Assembly: GCA_964631375.1 (NCBI GenBank)
Contig: CAZVYQ010000016.1
Span: 1-51,290, forward strand
DNA from: JAAYYM01 sp964631375
Lineage (GTDB): Bacteria > Bacillota > Clostridia > Lachnospirales > Lachnospiraceae
DNA: 51,290 bases
Direction of reading: 5' to 3'
A model generated the notes under the pieces. The model ran no database searches. It saw only the letters and a list, made by a program, of their open reading frames with translations, and had not been told where the DNA came from. Below, piece after piece: positions 40,364-49,732 of the stretch (within the stretch, counting starts at the first letter, position 1; every line of letters begins with the position of its first letter). A program made the translations under genes and the position numbers.

Positions 40364-42073
40364 ATGGCAAAGGTTCTGAGTATTGAGGTTGGGAATTCTC
40401 TGACCAAGGTGTGTGAAGTAGATTACAAAACAAAGAACCCCAAAGTATATGGGAGTTTCACAATACCAACTCCCGAAGGCGCGATCGAGGATGGTATGAT
40501 CCTGGATCCGGACAGCCTGGGGACAGCAATACAGGAATTAATACGAAAAAACGGAATCAAAACAAAGCAGGCGGTGTATTCCATTGCATCTACCAAGATC
40601 GCAAACAGAGATGCGACACTGCCGTTTGTCAAAGAAAATAAATTAGGAGATCTGGTAGAGGCAAGTGCACCGGATTATTTTCCGGTGGATATCTCCAATT
40701 GCAAGGTAACCTATCAGGTTCTGGAGGTTGTAGAACAGGACGATAAGAAGCAATATAAGGTTTCTGTCATGACTGCACCCAATGACATGCTGGAATCCTA
40801 CTATACATTGTCTGAGAAAGCAGGTTTGACAGTTACTGCATTGGATTATTCAGGAAACAGTCTTATTTCAGTTGTCAAGGATCTGTTTCATGAAGGAACC
40901 CAGATGGTGATCAAGGTCAGTGGACGATCATCACTGCTGACGATCTTCAATGAAGGCAAGATGGTTCTGCAGAGAGTCGTTCCCTATGGTGGCGATGCGG
41001 CTGTAGAGACGATCATCGAGGAAGAGGAAAAGGACAGTGGGAAACGGGTTAGCTACGCAGTTGTCACTGAGCTTTTGCGTAAAAAACCTTGTATCCGCAA
41101 GACATTAGATCCGGATCAGGAAGAAGTGAATGACGAGGATGATGAACAAACCAAACAGTTTCGTCTGAATGTCACAGAGTCCATGAGCATGTTGGTCAAT
41201 GCCATTTTGCGTGTTGTGGACTATTACAACTCAAGAAATTCGGACAAGCCGTTGCAGAATCTGTATCTGACAGGTTACGCAGAGAACTTTATCGGTCTGA
41301 CAGACTTTATGACTGGCGAGATCGGTGTACCTGTAGAAAAGCTGTCTGAGCTGGGAGCCATGACGATTGGTTCTGAGGTCAAGAACAGTGGAGAGTTTAT
41401 CTCCTGTATTGGTGCTGCCATGGAGCCGATGGATTTTATCCCGGATGCTCACAGCGATAAGAAAAAGAAAAAGACAAAAGCCAAAGCAGGTGCCAAGGAC
41501 GCAGAAGCAGGAGAAAAAACAGGAGCAGTCAATAAGGACATGAACATGATTGCATATCTGGTATGTGGCGGTTGTGTATTGATTGCAATTGTTTTAGCAG
41601 TTGTATCAATCCTGCCTTATCTGGGAGCAAGTGAGAAAAATAAAGCACTCAAGGCAAAGGAAGCAGAGTTGGCTCCGGTAGAACAGGTCTATGCAGAGTA
41701 TAAGAGTACATTGAGTAAAAACGAAGACATCAAGATCATGTATGAGGGCACCAGAAGACCAAATGATACATTGGTGGATTTTCTGGAGGAATTGCAGGCA
41801 AAACTGCCTTCTACAACAAATGTTCTGTCATTTACCTGTGGTGATACCGATGTTACGATTAATATGAAGGTGGACAGCATGGAGGCAGCTGCATTGACGG
41901 TCATGGAGATCAGAAAGTTTGACTGTATTGACAAGGCAAATATTTCCTCTGTAAAAAAGGAATTAGATGAAACAGACAGTGTGATTGCTGTGAATTTCAC
42001 TGTTGACTGTACCTATACACCGGTTGAATATAGTGTTCCGGGAGTTACCATGATCCCGGCAAGCAGCAATTAG
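40364..42073 (+). CDS. PilM-PilN fusion, type IV pilus alignment protein
   Basis: A 569-residue protein. Residues 1 to about 350 are an actin-like PilM ATPase domain ('LSIEVGNSLTKVCEVDY', 'AVYSIASTKIANRDATLPFV', 'GLTVTALDYSGNSL', 'NLYLTGYAEN'). A Lys/Ala-rich linker (about 365-390) leads to one membrane helix (about 394-417), then a PilN-like outside domain with a short coiled coil, 'TLVDFLEELQAKLPSTTNVL' across its first strand-helix unit, and a ferredoxin-like fold. In most systems PilM is a cytoplasmic protein bound to the tail of a separate PilN; here the two appear joined in one chain. GAGAGGA precedes the start. pilO follows after 13 bases. Confidence 0.87.
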   Translation: MAKVLSIEVGNSLTKVCEVDYKTKNPKVYGSFTIPTPEGAIEDGMILDPDSLGTAIQELIRKNGIKTKQAVYSIASTKIANRDATLPFVKENKLGDLVEASAPDYFPVDISNCKVTYQVLEVVEQDDKKQYKVSVMTAPNDMLESYYTLSEKAGLTVTALDYSGNSLISVVKDLFHEGTQMVIKVSGRSSLLTIFNEGKMVLQRVVPYGGDAAVETIIEEEEKDSGKRVSYAVVTELLRKKPCIRKTLDPDQEEVNDEDDEQTKQFRLNVTESMSMLVNAILRVVDYYNSRNSDKPLQNLYLTGYAENFIGLTDFMTGEIGVPVEKLSELGAMTIGSEVKNSGEFISCIGAAMEPMDFIPDAHSDKKKKKTKAKAGAKDAEAGEKTGAVNKDMNMIAYLVCGGCVLIAIVLAVVSILPYLGASEKNKALKAKEAELAPVEQVYAEYKSTLSKNEDIKIMYEGTRRPNDTLVDFLEELQAKLPSTTNVLSFTCGDTDVTINMKVDSMEAAALTVMEIRKFDCIDKANISSVKKELDETDSVIAVNFTVDCTYTPVEYSVPGVTMIPASSN

Positions 42074-42086
42074 GGAGGAGAAGAAG

Positions 42087-42929
42087 ATGAAGGTTACGAA
42101 AAAAGACATTTTGCTTCTGATTGCTTTGGCCGGAGTACTGGTTGCTGTTTGTACTTATTTTCTGGTGTATCAGCCCTTAAATGAGAAAACAGCCGCAATG
42201 GAGACAGAAAATGCCACATTACAGACAAGAGTAGATGAATTGCAGGTATTAAAGGATAATGAGCAAAAGTATCTGTCCGATACAGCTGCAATGAAGGCGG
42301 AAAATGATGAAATCCTGAATCGTTTTCCAGCAGATGTACGCTCTGAAGATATGATTATGTTAGCAACCCAGATGGGATACGCAGCACCAGTGATCGTTGT
42401 AGATGCAACCATGGAGGATCCTGAGGATCTATATCATATTGGGGCAAGAGCGGCAGCGGCGGCAGCAGAGGAAGCAGCGGCAGCGGCGGCGGCAGCACAA
42501 GCCGCAGCAGACCCGGCAGCGACAGATCCTACGGCAGTTGATCCTGCCGCAGCAGACCCGGCAGTAGCACCCGCACCGGCAGTTCCGGAAGCAGAACAGA
42601 TCATGTATGGACGCAAGATGGTTATCAGTTTCCGCGGAACCTATGAAGCAATGAAAAACTGTATCGAATATATCTATGGAAGTACCGACAGACGAATCGT
42701 CGGTGCCGTAAACGCAACCTATGAGCCGGATACAGGACTGGTAGCAGTCAAGATGGGTGCTTCAATGTACTATGTAACAGGCACAGGCAAGGAATATGTA
42801 GAGCCATCCATTCCATTTATTCCACAGGGAACAGACGATATATTTGGTGCCTTGGATACATTGCCGGATGCAGCGGCAGCACTTGCAGGAAGTACAGGAA
42901 ATGCTGAAGGAGAAGGGGAAGAAGACTGA
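42087..42929 (+). CDS. pilO: PilO-like pilus alignment protein with Ala-rich insertion
   Basis: A 280-residue protein with one N-terminal membrane helix (about 8-28), a coiled coil ('ENATLQTRVDELQVLKDNEQ' part) and a C-terminal ferredoxin-like domain ('MVISFRGTYEAMKNCIEYIY', 'VGAVNATYE'), the PilO layout. Between them, residues about 118-171 form a low-complexity block of Ala runs followed by 'ADPAATDPTAVDPAAADPAV' repeats, absent from ordinary PilO. The C-terminus is acidic. The gene follows the PilM-PilN fusion closely, completing the PilM-N-O alignment complex. Function is inferred from layout and position. Confidence 0.8.
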   Translation: MKVTKKDILLLIALAGVLVAVCTYFLVYQPLNEKTAAMETENATLQTRVDELQVLKDNEQKYLSDTAAMKAENDEILNRFPADVRSEDMIMLATQMGYAAPVIVVDATMEDPEDLYHIGARAAAAAAEEAAAAAAAAQAAADPAATDPTAVDPAAADPAVAPAPAVPEAEQIMYGRKMVISFRGTYEAMKNCIEYIYGSTDRRIVGAVNATYEPDTGLVAVKMGASMYYVTGTGKEYVEPSIPFIPQGTDDIFGALDTLPDAAAALAGSTGNAEGEGEED

Positions 42930-42965
42930 AATTAACAAACAAAAAAGATGAAAGGAGGAACTGCG

Positions 42966-44378
42966 ATGAGACATAACAGAACCGATATGGACGATCATGG
43001 CTTTACTTTGATAGAAGTTTTGATTGCCATGGTCATTCTGGCAATCATCGTTGTTCCACTTTTGCATACCTTTATTTCTTCTTCGCAGACGAACCTGAAG
43101 GCGAGAAGGACATTGCGTATGACCACAGCAGCTCAGGATATCATGGAGGGCTTGAAGGCCTATACGATAGAGGAACTAGTATATCAGTTTAACTTCCCGG
43201 CAGTCAGGCATGCATCAAATCCCTTGATTGATGTCAACAATGAGTTTCATGTCATCAATCCCAGCCTGATCCATGGGGATATCAAGGAACTGAAATTTGA
43301 CGGAAGCAGTTATATAGATGTTGTACAGGATCCAAACAAAAATCTGACGACTGCCAGCATCTATTCCACCGATACCGGAGAGACATATGAGTTCTTGGGA
43401 GCAAGAGACCCGGCTAATCCGACTTCAGGTGTCAATATTGGCAAGTATTACTTTCAGATGGCAGACGTATCTCTGCAGGACGATGCAAGTATCACCTTTG
43501 ATGCTCTGGTTGAACTGGATGCGACTCCCTACAGAACCGGAGGAGGCAAGAATCCGGAACTCAATGCCAAGGAGATCGTCGGGATCAAAACCATGAACAA
43601 TCTCTATGATGCTTTTTATGTGGCAACTGAAAATGATGTATATAATGCAGTTCAGAATATGAATACCATTTATTCGCCAGCCACTGAGATCAAGGAAGAG
43701 AATGTCAAGAGAACCATTACCATAGATGTGGATCAAAATGTAGTTGCAGGCAAGACGGATGTAAAGGCCACCATCAAGATCAAGTATCTGGCAGAAGGCT
43801 TTGGAACCGGTGGTACAGACATCGAGTACGAACCGCTTGGAGCAACGGGAAAGCAGATCTATGGCACTACAACAGAAGATATGGAGCTACGTAATGTATA
43901 TCTATTTTATTTTCCGATGTATAACGATGCTGCCCATCAGGACGAGATCATATTTAATAACAACAATCCGATCGAGCTACAGCTGCATATCGTCAAGCAG
44001 GAGCCTACATCTGCAACATCTGCATTGATCGCAAAAGAATCAAGTTACCACTGTGCTGTAGAGATCAATGATACAGGGATTGGATCGGCTGCTGATTCGG
44101 CAACAAAACTGGTCACCAATCTGACCACCAATCTCTATGAGGTCAATGCACCGATTACAGCACTGGGGACGTTGTATACGCCATCCGGTAATGTTAAGTA
44201 TCAATTTAACGGTTTTCTGGTATCGGAAACAGATCTTGGTGTAAAGAATCTGGCAGGTACTGCAGTGAAGGATCGTATCTATGATGTTACCATCAGGATC
44301 TATGAGCCCGGAGCGGCAGCAGCAGGCTTTCCGAATACCAGTCTGGTGACGACACTGACAGGAAGCAAGGATAATTAA
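42966..44378 (+). CDS. Minor pilin, PilV-like, large
   Basis: A 470-residue prepilin. The leader ends 'DDHG' and the mature chain starts 'FTLIEVLIAMVILAIIVVPL', with Glu at position 5. Ordinary minor pilins are 120-200 residues; here a soluble region of over 400 residues follows, with 'ITIDVDQNV' and 'VKATIKIKYLAEG' strands suggesting beta-rich domains. The ATG at 42966 follows AAAGGAGGA. It begins a block of four minor pilin genes after pilO, the position where tip-initiating pilins are usually encoded. Ligand or adhesive activity is not shown. Confidence 0.85.
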   Translation: MRHNRTDMDDHGFTLIEVLIAMVILAIIVVPLLHTFISSSQTNLKARRTLRMTTAAQDIMEGLKAYTIEELVYQFNFPAVRHASNPLIDVNNEFHVINPSLIHGDIKELKFDGSSYIDVVQDPNKNLTTASIYSTDTGETYEFLGARDPANPTSGVNIGKYYFQMADVSLQDDASITFDALVELDATPYRTGGGKNPELNAKEIVGIKTMNNLYDAFYVATENDVYNAVQNMNTIYSPATEIKEENVKRTITIDVDQNVVAGKTDVKATIKIKYLAEGFGTGGTDIEYEPLGATGKQIYGTTTEDMELRNVYLFYFPMYNDAAHQDEIIFNNNNPIELQLHIVKQEPTSATSALIAKESSYHCAVEINDTGIGSAADSATKLVTNLTTNLYEVNAPITALGTLYTPSGNVKYQFNGFLVSETDLGVKNLAGTAVKDRIYDVTIRIYEPGAAAAGFPNTSLVTTLTGSKDN

Positions 44379-44396
44379 GATAAAGGGAGGAACTGT

Positions 44397-46730
44397 GTGA
44401 CTGCGTTATTGCGAAAGGTCATGAAAAAGAATAATAACGGTTCTTCAATCGTAGTCGTAATCGTTGCACTCGCTTTTGTCGGGATACTGGCAGCAACGAT
44501 CATGTGGATGGCATTAAACAACTTCTACATGAAAGCAACCGATACGAAAAACAAGAGAAGTTTCTACTCCTCAGAGAACGTTATGGAAGAAATCATGGCA
44601 GGCTTGCAGGCCGATGTATCGACTGCAATCGACCTGTCTTATCGTGATGTTATGCAAAAATATGCAACCAAGTCTGAGGAAGATCGTCAGAAGGCATTTC
44701 GGGATGCATATTTGAACAGATTACAGGAAATCTTTAATGCCGGTGGTGGGGCGAATACCTATCAAATATCAAAACTACGAGGATACGTAAATGGTTTTAC
44801 TGATCCTACACAGGCAACCTTTTCCGTGACAGGAGAGGGATCAGGAACATTGACGGCACTCAGGGGTACACCTAAGGTAGCGACAGAGACAGGAGAACTC
44901 GTGAAATATACGAGTGATGCTGTGATTAATAAGAACTATATCCTTTTAAAAGATATTCATCTGGAGTTTGTGGATGCGAACGGATTTGTTTCCATCATCA
45001 ATACTGATATTCAGCTGGTGCTGCCGGAGACGAGTTTTACCCAGTCTTCTACAATGCCGGATATCTTTGAGTATGCACTGGTTGCAACCGATACCCTACA
45101 GGATCAGGAGATGGCGACCTTTGGTAATCCGGTAGTGATCAACGGAAATGTTTACGGTGGCGAAAATGGAATCACCATACATCATAATTGGGAATTCAAT
45201 AAAGGAAGTTTTCTCGTAACAGATAAGGACATTGAACTCAATAAAGCTGGTGCCTCATTAAAGGTAGGAGACAAGGCAACCAGTGATCAGCCGATGGTCT
45301 GGGCAGACAATCTGAAATTAACAAAGGGAACAGGTATCGATCTGTATGCAAAAACCTATCTGTCTGATGACACGATCATCAGTGCCTCAAATACCGTTGT
45401 GAAGCTCCAGGGACAGTATTTTGGCTATGGAGATTCTCTGACAGACTCTACCAAGAGCAGTGCGATCGTAATCAATGGACTGAATACAGAACTGGATCTC
45501 AGTAAATTGGACGAGATGCTGATCGCTGGGCACAGTTATATCGGCACGGCAAATGCGGTAGGAAATATTGCTCCGTCTGTCTCAGACAATGCAATTTATC
45601 AGAATAACAAAAATGTGCTGATGGGTGAGTCAATCGCCATCAAGGGTGACCAGATCGCTTATTTAGTTCCGGATCAATGTATCGGCGTTTTGGATGGAGA
45701 AGATAAATACGGCAAAAATCCAATGAGTGCCAAGGAATATGAAAGTCTCCAAACCGAACTCAAGAAGTGTGGCGGCACCAATAAATACATTGATGACGAA
45801 GGCAAGGAGCACACCTTGTATGAGGTGGATTTTAACAAAACCGTTACAGCACTTGGTTCACCACTTAGTAACTATACGACAGAGATCAAGAAGGTATTTG
45901 TTCCAAGCAATGGCGAGACGATTGTTTATTATTATCTGGTGATGGATGAGACAAATGCAAATCGTTATTTTGAAACCTATTATCATATAAAGAAAGCAAA
46001 ATTGGATCAATATTTCAAGGTCTATGCAAAGGGAATCAAGTCCAATGCAGGCTTTACAAGAATCAATACACAGGGCAACTGGTTATCGGATGCTGCGGCA
46101 AAGACACCGATCGACCAGACACTGCTAAACACACCGACACCGATGCCGGCGGCAGAGTTAGGAGCAGAAACCAAACGATACGCAGATATGTTTGCTTCAT
46201 TGCAGTCTAAGTTGATCATGAATTATCATGAGGTTTCCAATGCTGAGAAGGCAAAGAGTGTGTATGAGAACATTGTGGTTACAGATAATACGACTTTGAA
46301 TACATTTATGTTTGCTCATCCGACTGCAGTATGGACGACAGATGATGCGACACCGGCAAAGGCTGTCATTACAAAGGGAGATTATACCTTTGACGGCACC
46401 CAAAAGGTACGCTTGATCATCGCTAAGGGAAATGTAACAATCAAAGCAGATTATACAGGACTCATCATCTCAGGTGGTAATATTTTGATCGACAAGGATG
46501 TCAAGATCTCAAATGCTTCAGAGGCAACTGCAAAGGAAGAACTGACGAAGGTACTGCAGGTGCCGTTTGATCCGGCAGATCCGGACAGTACAAAGCCAAT
46601 CGACTTTTTTAGAAACGGAAGCAACTACATTTTAGCCGGAACTTTGGTGAGCACCACAGGTATGGATTCGGCACAAAAGGAAATTGATTTTTCAAAGCTT
46701 GTCCTATATGAAAACTGGACGAAGCAGTAG
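44397..46730 (+). CDS. Minor pilin, PilX/GspK-like, very large
   Basis: A 777-residue protein starting at GTG, six bases after GGGAGG. After a leader ending 'KNNNG' comes 'SSIVVVIVALAFVGILAATI', which lacks the usual Glu at position 5, as in GspK/PilX-type pseudopilins that cap the filament. The outside part has a helical segment ('VMEEIMAGLQADVS'), a beta-rich middle reminiscent of a beta-solenoid ('VVINGNVYGGENGITI', 'KGTGIDLYAKTYL'), and a final section with 'LIISGGNILIDKDVKI'. It is placed between the PilV-like and FimT-like genes. A tip position is inferred from the missing Glu and from size. Confidence 0.8.
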   Translation: MTALLRKVMKKNNNGSSIVVVIVALAFVGILAATIMWMALNNFYMKATDTKNKRSFYSSENVMEEIMAGLQADVSTAIDLSYRDVMQKYATKSEEDRQKAFRDAYLNRLQEIFNAGGGANTYQISKLRGYVNGFTDPTQATFSVTGEGSGTLTALRGTPKVATETGELVKYTSDAVINKNYILLKDIHLEFVDANGFVSIINTDIQLVLPETSFTQSSTMPDIFEYALVATDTLQDQEMATFGNPVVINGNVYGGENGITIHHNWEFNKGSFLVTDKDIELNKAGASLKVGDKATSDQPMVWADNLKLTKGTGIDLYAKTYLSDDTIISASNTVVKLQGQYFGYGDSLTDSTKSSAIVINGLNTELDLSKLDEMLIAGHSYIGTANAVGNIAPSVSDNAIYQNNKNVLMGESIAIKGDQIAYLVPDQCIGVLDGEDKYGKNPMSAKEYESLQTELKKCGGTNKYIDDEGKEHTLYEVDFNKTVTALGSPLSNYTTEIKKVFVPSNGETIVYYYLVMDETNANRYFETYYHIKKAKLDQYFKVYAKGIKSNAGFTRINTQGNWLSDAAAKTPIDQTLLNTPTPMPAAELGAETKRYADMFASLQSKLIMNYHEVSNAEKAKSVYENIVVTDNTTLNTFMFAHPTAVWTTDDATPAKAVITKGDYTFDGTQKVRLIIAKGNVTIKADYTGLIISGGNILIDKDVKISNASEATAKEELTKVLQVPFDPADPDSTKPIDFFRNGSNYILAGTLVSTTGMDSAQKEIDFSKLVLYENWTKQ

Positions 46731-46743
46731 GGAGGCTGTGCAG

Positions 46744-47289
46744 ATGAAAGATAATAAAGGCTACAGTCTGCTGGAACTGATTGTTGTGATTGCGATACTG
46801 GGAATCTTCATTGTATCAGCGATTAGTGGATTGAATTATATCTTTGGAACTGCGGTTCGATCCTGTGCCAATGATATCAAAAGTGCAGTCGGAGCAACCA
46901 GAATCAATACAATGGGAAAATACGAAACTGTTCTGAATATATACAAAGACACGGATGGAATTCACAAACAGGAGTGGCGTAAAGAGGTAACGTGGACCGG
47001 TGGTGCGAAAACAGAAACGTGGGTTTCTGATCATCCCGATCAGATCGGAAAATCCTATGTGGATGTGACCTATACCACAGAGGGAGGAACAACAGGAACC
47101 TTGGATGCAAATGGGATCTGGATCGGATTTGACAGAGGTTCCGGAAAAGAACGAGATGTAGACGCCGTAACAACATTGCCACCTGGCAAGACAGGTGTTG
47201 CAGATATTTTTACTGATATCACAGCAAGCGGAGTTGTTACAGTACGTGTAGTGATTGTTCCTGCAACAGGAAAGATCTATCTGGATTAA
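46744..47289 (+). CDS. Minor pilin, FimT/GspH-like
   Basis: A 181-residue prepilin: leader 'MKDNKG', then 'YSLLELIVVIAILGIFIVSA' with Glu at position 5. The globular part has 'GATRINTMGKYETVLNIY' and a C-terminal 'VVIVPATGKIYLD', which is close to the ending of FimT/GspH proteins. The ATG at 46744 follows GGGAGG at 46730-46735, which overlaps the stop of the preceding large minor pilin. Upstream in-frame ATGs lie inside that gene and are not used. Confidence 0.88.
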   Translation: MKDNKGYSLLELIVVIAILGIFIVSAISGLNYIFGTAVRSCANDIKSAVGATRINTMGKYETVLNIYKDTDGIHKQEWRKEVTWTGGAKTETWVSDHPDQIGKSYVDVTYTTEGGTTGTLDANGIWIGFDRGSGKERDVDAVTTLPPGKTGVADIFTDITASGVVTVRVVIVPATGKIYLD

Positions 47290-47317
47290 GTAATTACGGC
47301 AGAAAGGAGTTTTGAGG

Positions 47318-49699
47318 ATGGAAAGATGCAGATTTCATAGGGATCACAGAGGTTTATCGTTGGTAGAGCTGTTAGTAGCAGTTGCGATCCTTGGCATTGC
47401 ATTGACTGCAATCACCGGATTTATGGTGGTCGGTGCACGCAGCTTTTCTTCCACGAGCTCCGAGGTCAATCTACAATATGAATCCCAGCTTGCATTTAAC
47501 CAATTACAGGATTTGGTAGTCGATACGCAAAAGGGTCTCACGCAGACCAGTGTGACGGGTGGTACAGAGACAACCGTTCCTGCCACAGACATACCGGCAG
47601 ATACCGTAGATGAGAAACGACTTTATATCTATAATGAAAGCGTTGCCTATGTGATTAAATGGAGCAGGCTGGACAGCAGACTGTTTTATGAGGAATACAA
47701 TGTAACTGTGAATGGTGCAGGTGAACCGGTTTTGGGTTCTGCACTCGTAACCAATGCAAGAATGGCTGACTACATTACGGATTTTGATGTGGACATCTCC
47801 AAGTTAGAGGCAAAAAGTATCGTAGGTGTACATATGGCATTTCAGAAGGACAGAAAGTCGTATGATGCCAATTACAATATTACGTTACGCAATAAGATCC
47901 TAGTCAATAAGGATATGAAGGACACCTATACTGAGCCGATTCCCACACCTTCTGCCAACACGATTGAAACATTATCAGTAGTCGTTGTGGAACCGGGTTC
48001 TAAGTTTACATTTCCGGCGCCTGTTGTGAAGTCTTCTGTTGCATCAGAGACTCCGAGTCAGGAGGTCAGATGGATGCCGGATGCGGCTAATCCTGCTGAT
48101 CCGGGTACCAGTATCTCCACTACCGGTATATTAATGGTGTCACCGAGTGAATCACATGATACCTTCCGTGTTAAGGTACAGACACCGGATCATCTGGCAG
48201 TCAGCTATGTGGACATCAAGGTACGCAAGGTGGATACTGTTGCAGTTAAATTCACACCAATCTCTAAAGACAAGGATGGAAAATTCATCCCTGCAACGGC
48301 ACTGACCAAGAACAGTGAATTTCGACTGGATGCGACCGTTACGATGAATTTTGAAGAGGAATTGACTACCGGTGCCACAGGAGATACGCTCGAACAGGCG
48401 AAGACATTAGAATGGAAGATCATGGAGGGAGATACTTATCTAGCGGGCTCCTCTCCAAGCAATTATCAGTGGGACGGCAAGATGAAGACGGTTGTTGTGG
48501 ATAAAATGCCACTGCGTGTGCGTGCCACTGCCAGTCACTCCAAGGTATATGCTGCACCGGATGGTGTTTATGGAGAGTGGGTCGGTGAGACACATGCAGA
48601 AAAGCCTAACTTTCCTATTACATCGTATGGAACCTTTGAAAGAGGACAGGAGTATGCATTTAATGTTGTTTCCGGTTCCAGAGAAGGATACATCTATCTG
48701 TTTCAGGTAGAAATACGTAAGTTAATCTATAATGACGAGGGTGTAGTCACGGGATATACAGTTGTCGATGCAAATAGTATTATCGATCGTTCTGAACATG
48801 GAAATAATGTCAAGATTAAGTTTCCTATGGACTTGGATCCTTATGATGAGTATGAGGTAGACATCCGTTGTTATGAGTTCCCGTATGGTGTATCAGGGAA
48901 AGTGTTGTATGGATTCTTATCAGGTTATGGTTATGACATTTCCAAGGCAACCGGAGAAAGCTGGACAGATACCATTCCACTTCATGCCTCAGATGTTTAC
49001 TTTGATAATGTGGATACGATCAAGAAAAATTATACACCAAGGAAGTATTGTATCAATTTGAACGGAACAGACGATACGATGTTTACTGTCGGAGGTATAT
49101 CGCATTTTCGTATGGCAGATGGCTTTAACCTAAATCGAGACAGTATCAAGTGGTACTTTTATACCAACCTGTCAGGAAAGAACAGTGAGAGTGCTTTTAC
49201 CCGATATTACAACACTTCGATGTTCAACTGCTGGCAGGAGGGCGCAAGTGTAAAGATACAGTTTACAAGGTCACAATGGCAAAATTCCCTGCCGAGTGAA
49301 TTGTATCTGGTACCGACGATTATCGTGAACGGTAAGGAATACATGATGTGGCACTCCTATGTGAAGTTTATCAATCATAACATAACCGTGACAAAGGATG
49401 GTACTTCACAGAAATTGTTCTTCCCATATCCCAAGAGTGGTGCTGATGGAATCACTGATTTCCCGGGCAGAGACGATTCAAGCTATACGAAGAATCTCGG
49501 AACAGGCATTATGGAAATGAAGGGTAGCTGGTATTATGCTTATAACTTTAGCGAAACCCTGCAATATGATCTCTCTTACTATATTGAAACATCCACAGGA
49601 TTGAAGAACTACACCTTGGTACTATGGAATTCAGACCGAAGTAAAAAGTGTGGAACCTATAAAATTATAGAAGGACAAAAAGAGTGGATCAAACAATGA
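47318..49699 (+). CDS. Minor pilin, PilW-like, very large with Ig-like region
   Basis: A 793-residue prepilin. The leader ends 'DHRG' and the mature chain starts 'LSLVELLVAVAILGIALTAI', with Glu at position 5 and Leu instead of Phe at position 1. A PilW-type domain (to about 200) with 'FNQLQDLVVDTQKG' is followed by 'SVVVVEPGSKFTFPAPVV' and 'SYVDIKVRKVDTV', patterns of a bacterial Ig-like domain, and then a large C-terminal part rich in Tyr and aromatic residues, reminiscent of binding domains. The ATG at 47318 is preferred to TTG at 47312 because AAGGAG is eight bases upstream. Confidence 0.82.
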   Translation: MERCRFHRDHRGLSLVELLVAVAILGIALTAITGFMVVGARSFSSTSSEVNLQYESQLAFNQLQDLVVDTQKGLTQTSVTGGTETTVPATDIPADTVDEKRLYIYNESVAYVIKWSRLDSRLFYEEYNVTVNGAGEPVLGSALVTNARMADYITDFDVDISKLEAKSIVGVHMAFQKDRKSYDANYNITLRNKILVNKDMKDTYTEPIPTPSANTIETLSVVVVEPGSKFTFPAPVVKSSVASETPSQEVRWMPDAANPADPGTSISTTGILMVSPSESHDTFRVKVQTPDHLAVSYVDIKVRKVDTVAVKFTPISKDKDGKFIPATALTKNSEFRLDATVTMNFEEELTTGATGDTLEQAKTLEWKIMEGDTYLAGSSPSNYQWDGKMKTVVVDKMPLRVRATASHSKVYAAPDGVYGEWVGETHAEKPNFPITSYGTFERGQEYAFNVVSGSREGYIYLFQVEIRKLIYNDEGVVTGYTVVDANSIIDRSEHGNNVKIKFPMDLDPYDEYEVDIRCYEFPYGVSGKVLYGFLSGYGYDISKATGESWTDTIPLHASDVYFDNVDTIKKNYTPRKYCINLNGTDDTMFTVGGISHFRMADGFNLNRDSIKWYFYTNLSGKNSESAFTRYYNTSMFNCWQEGASVKIQFTRSQWQNSLPSELYLVPTIIVNGKEYMMWHSYVKFINHNITVTKDGTSQKLFFPYPKSGADGITDFPGRDDSSYTKNLGTGIMEMKGSWYYAYNFSETLQYDLSYYIETSTGLKNYTLVLWNSDRSKKCGTYKIIEGQKEWIKQ

Positions 49700-49732
49700 T
49701 GCCGGATAGAATCAGCAGAAAGGAGGCATACC

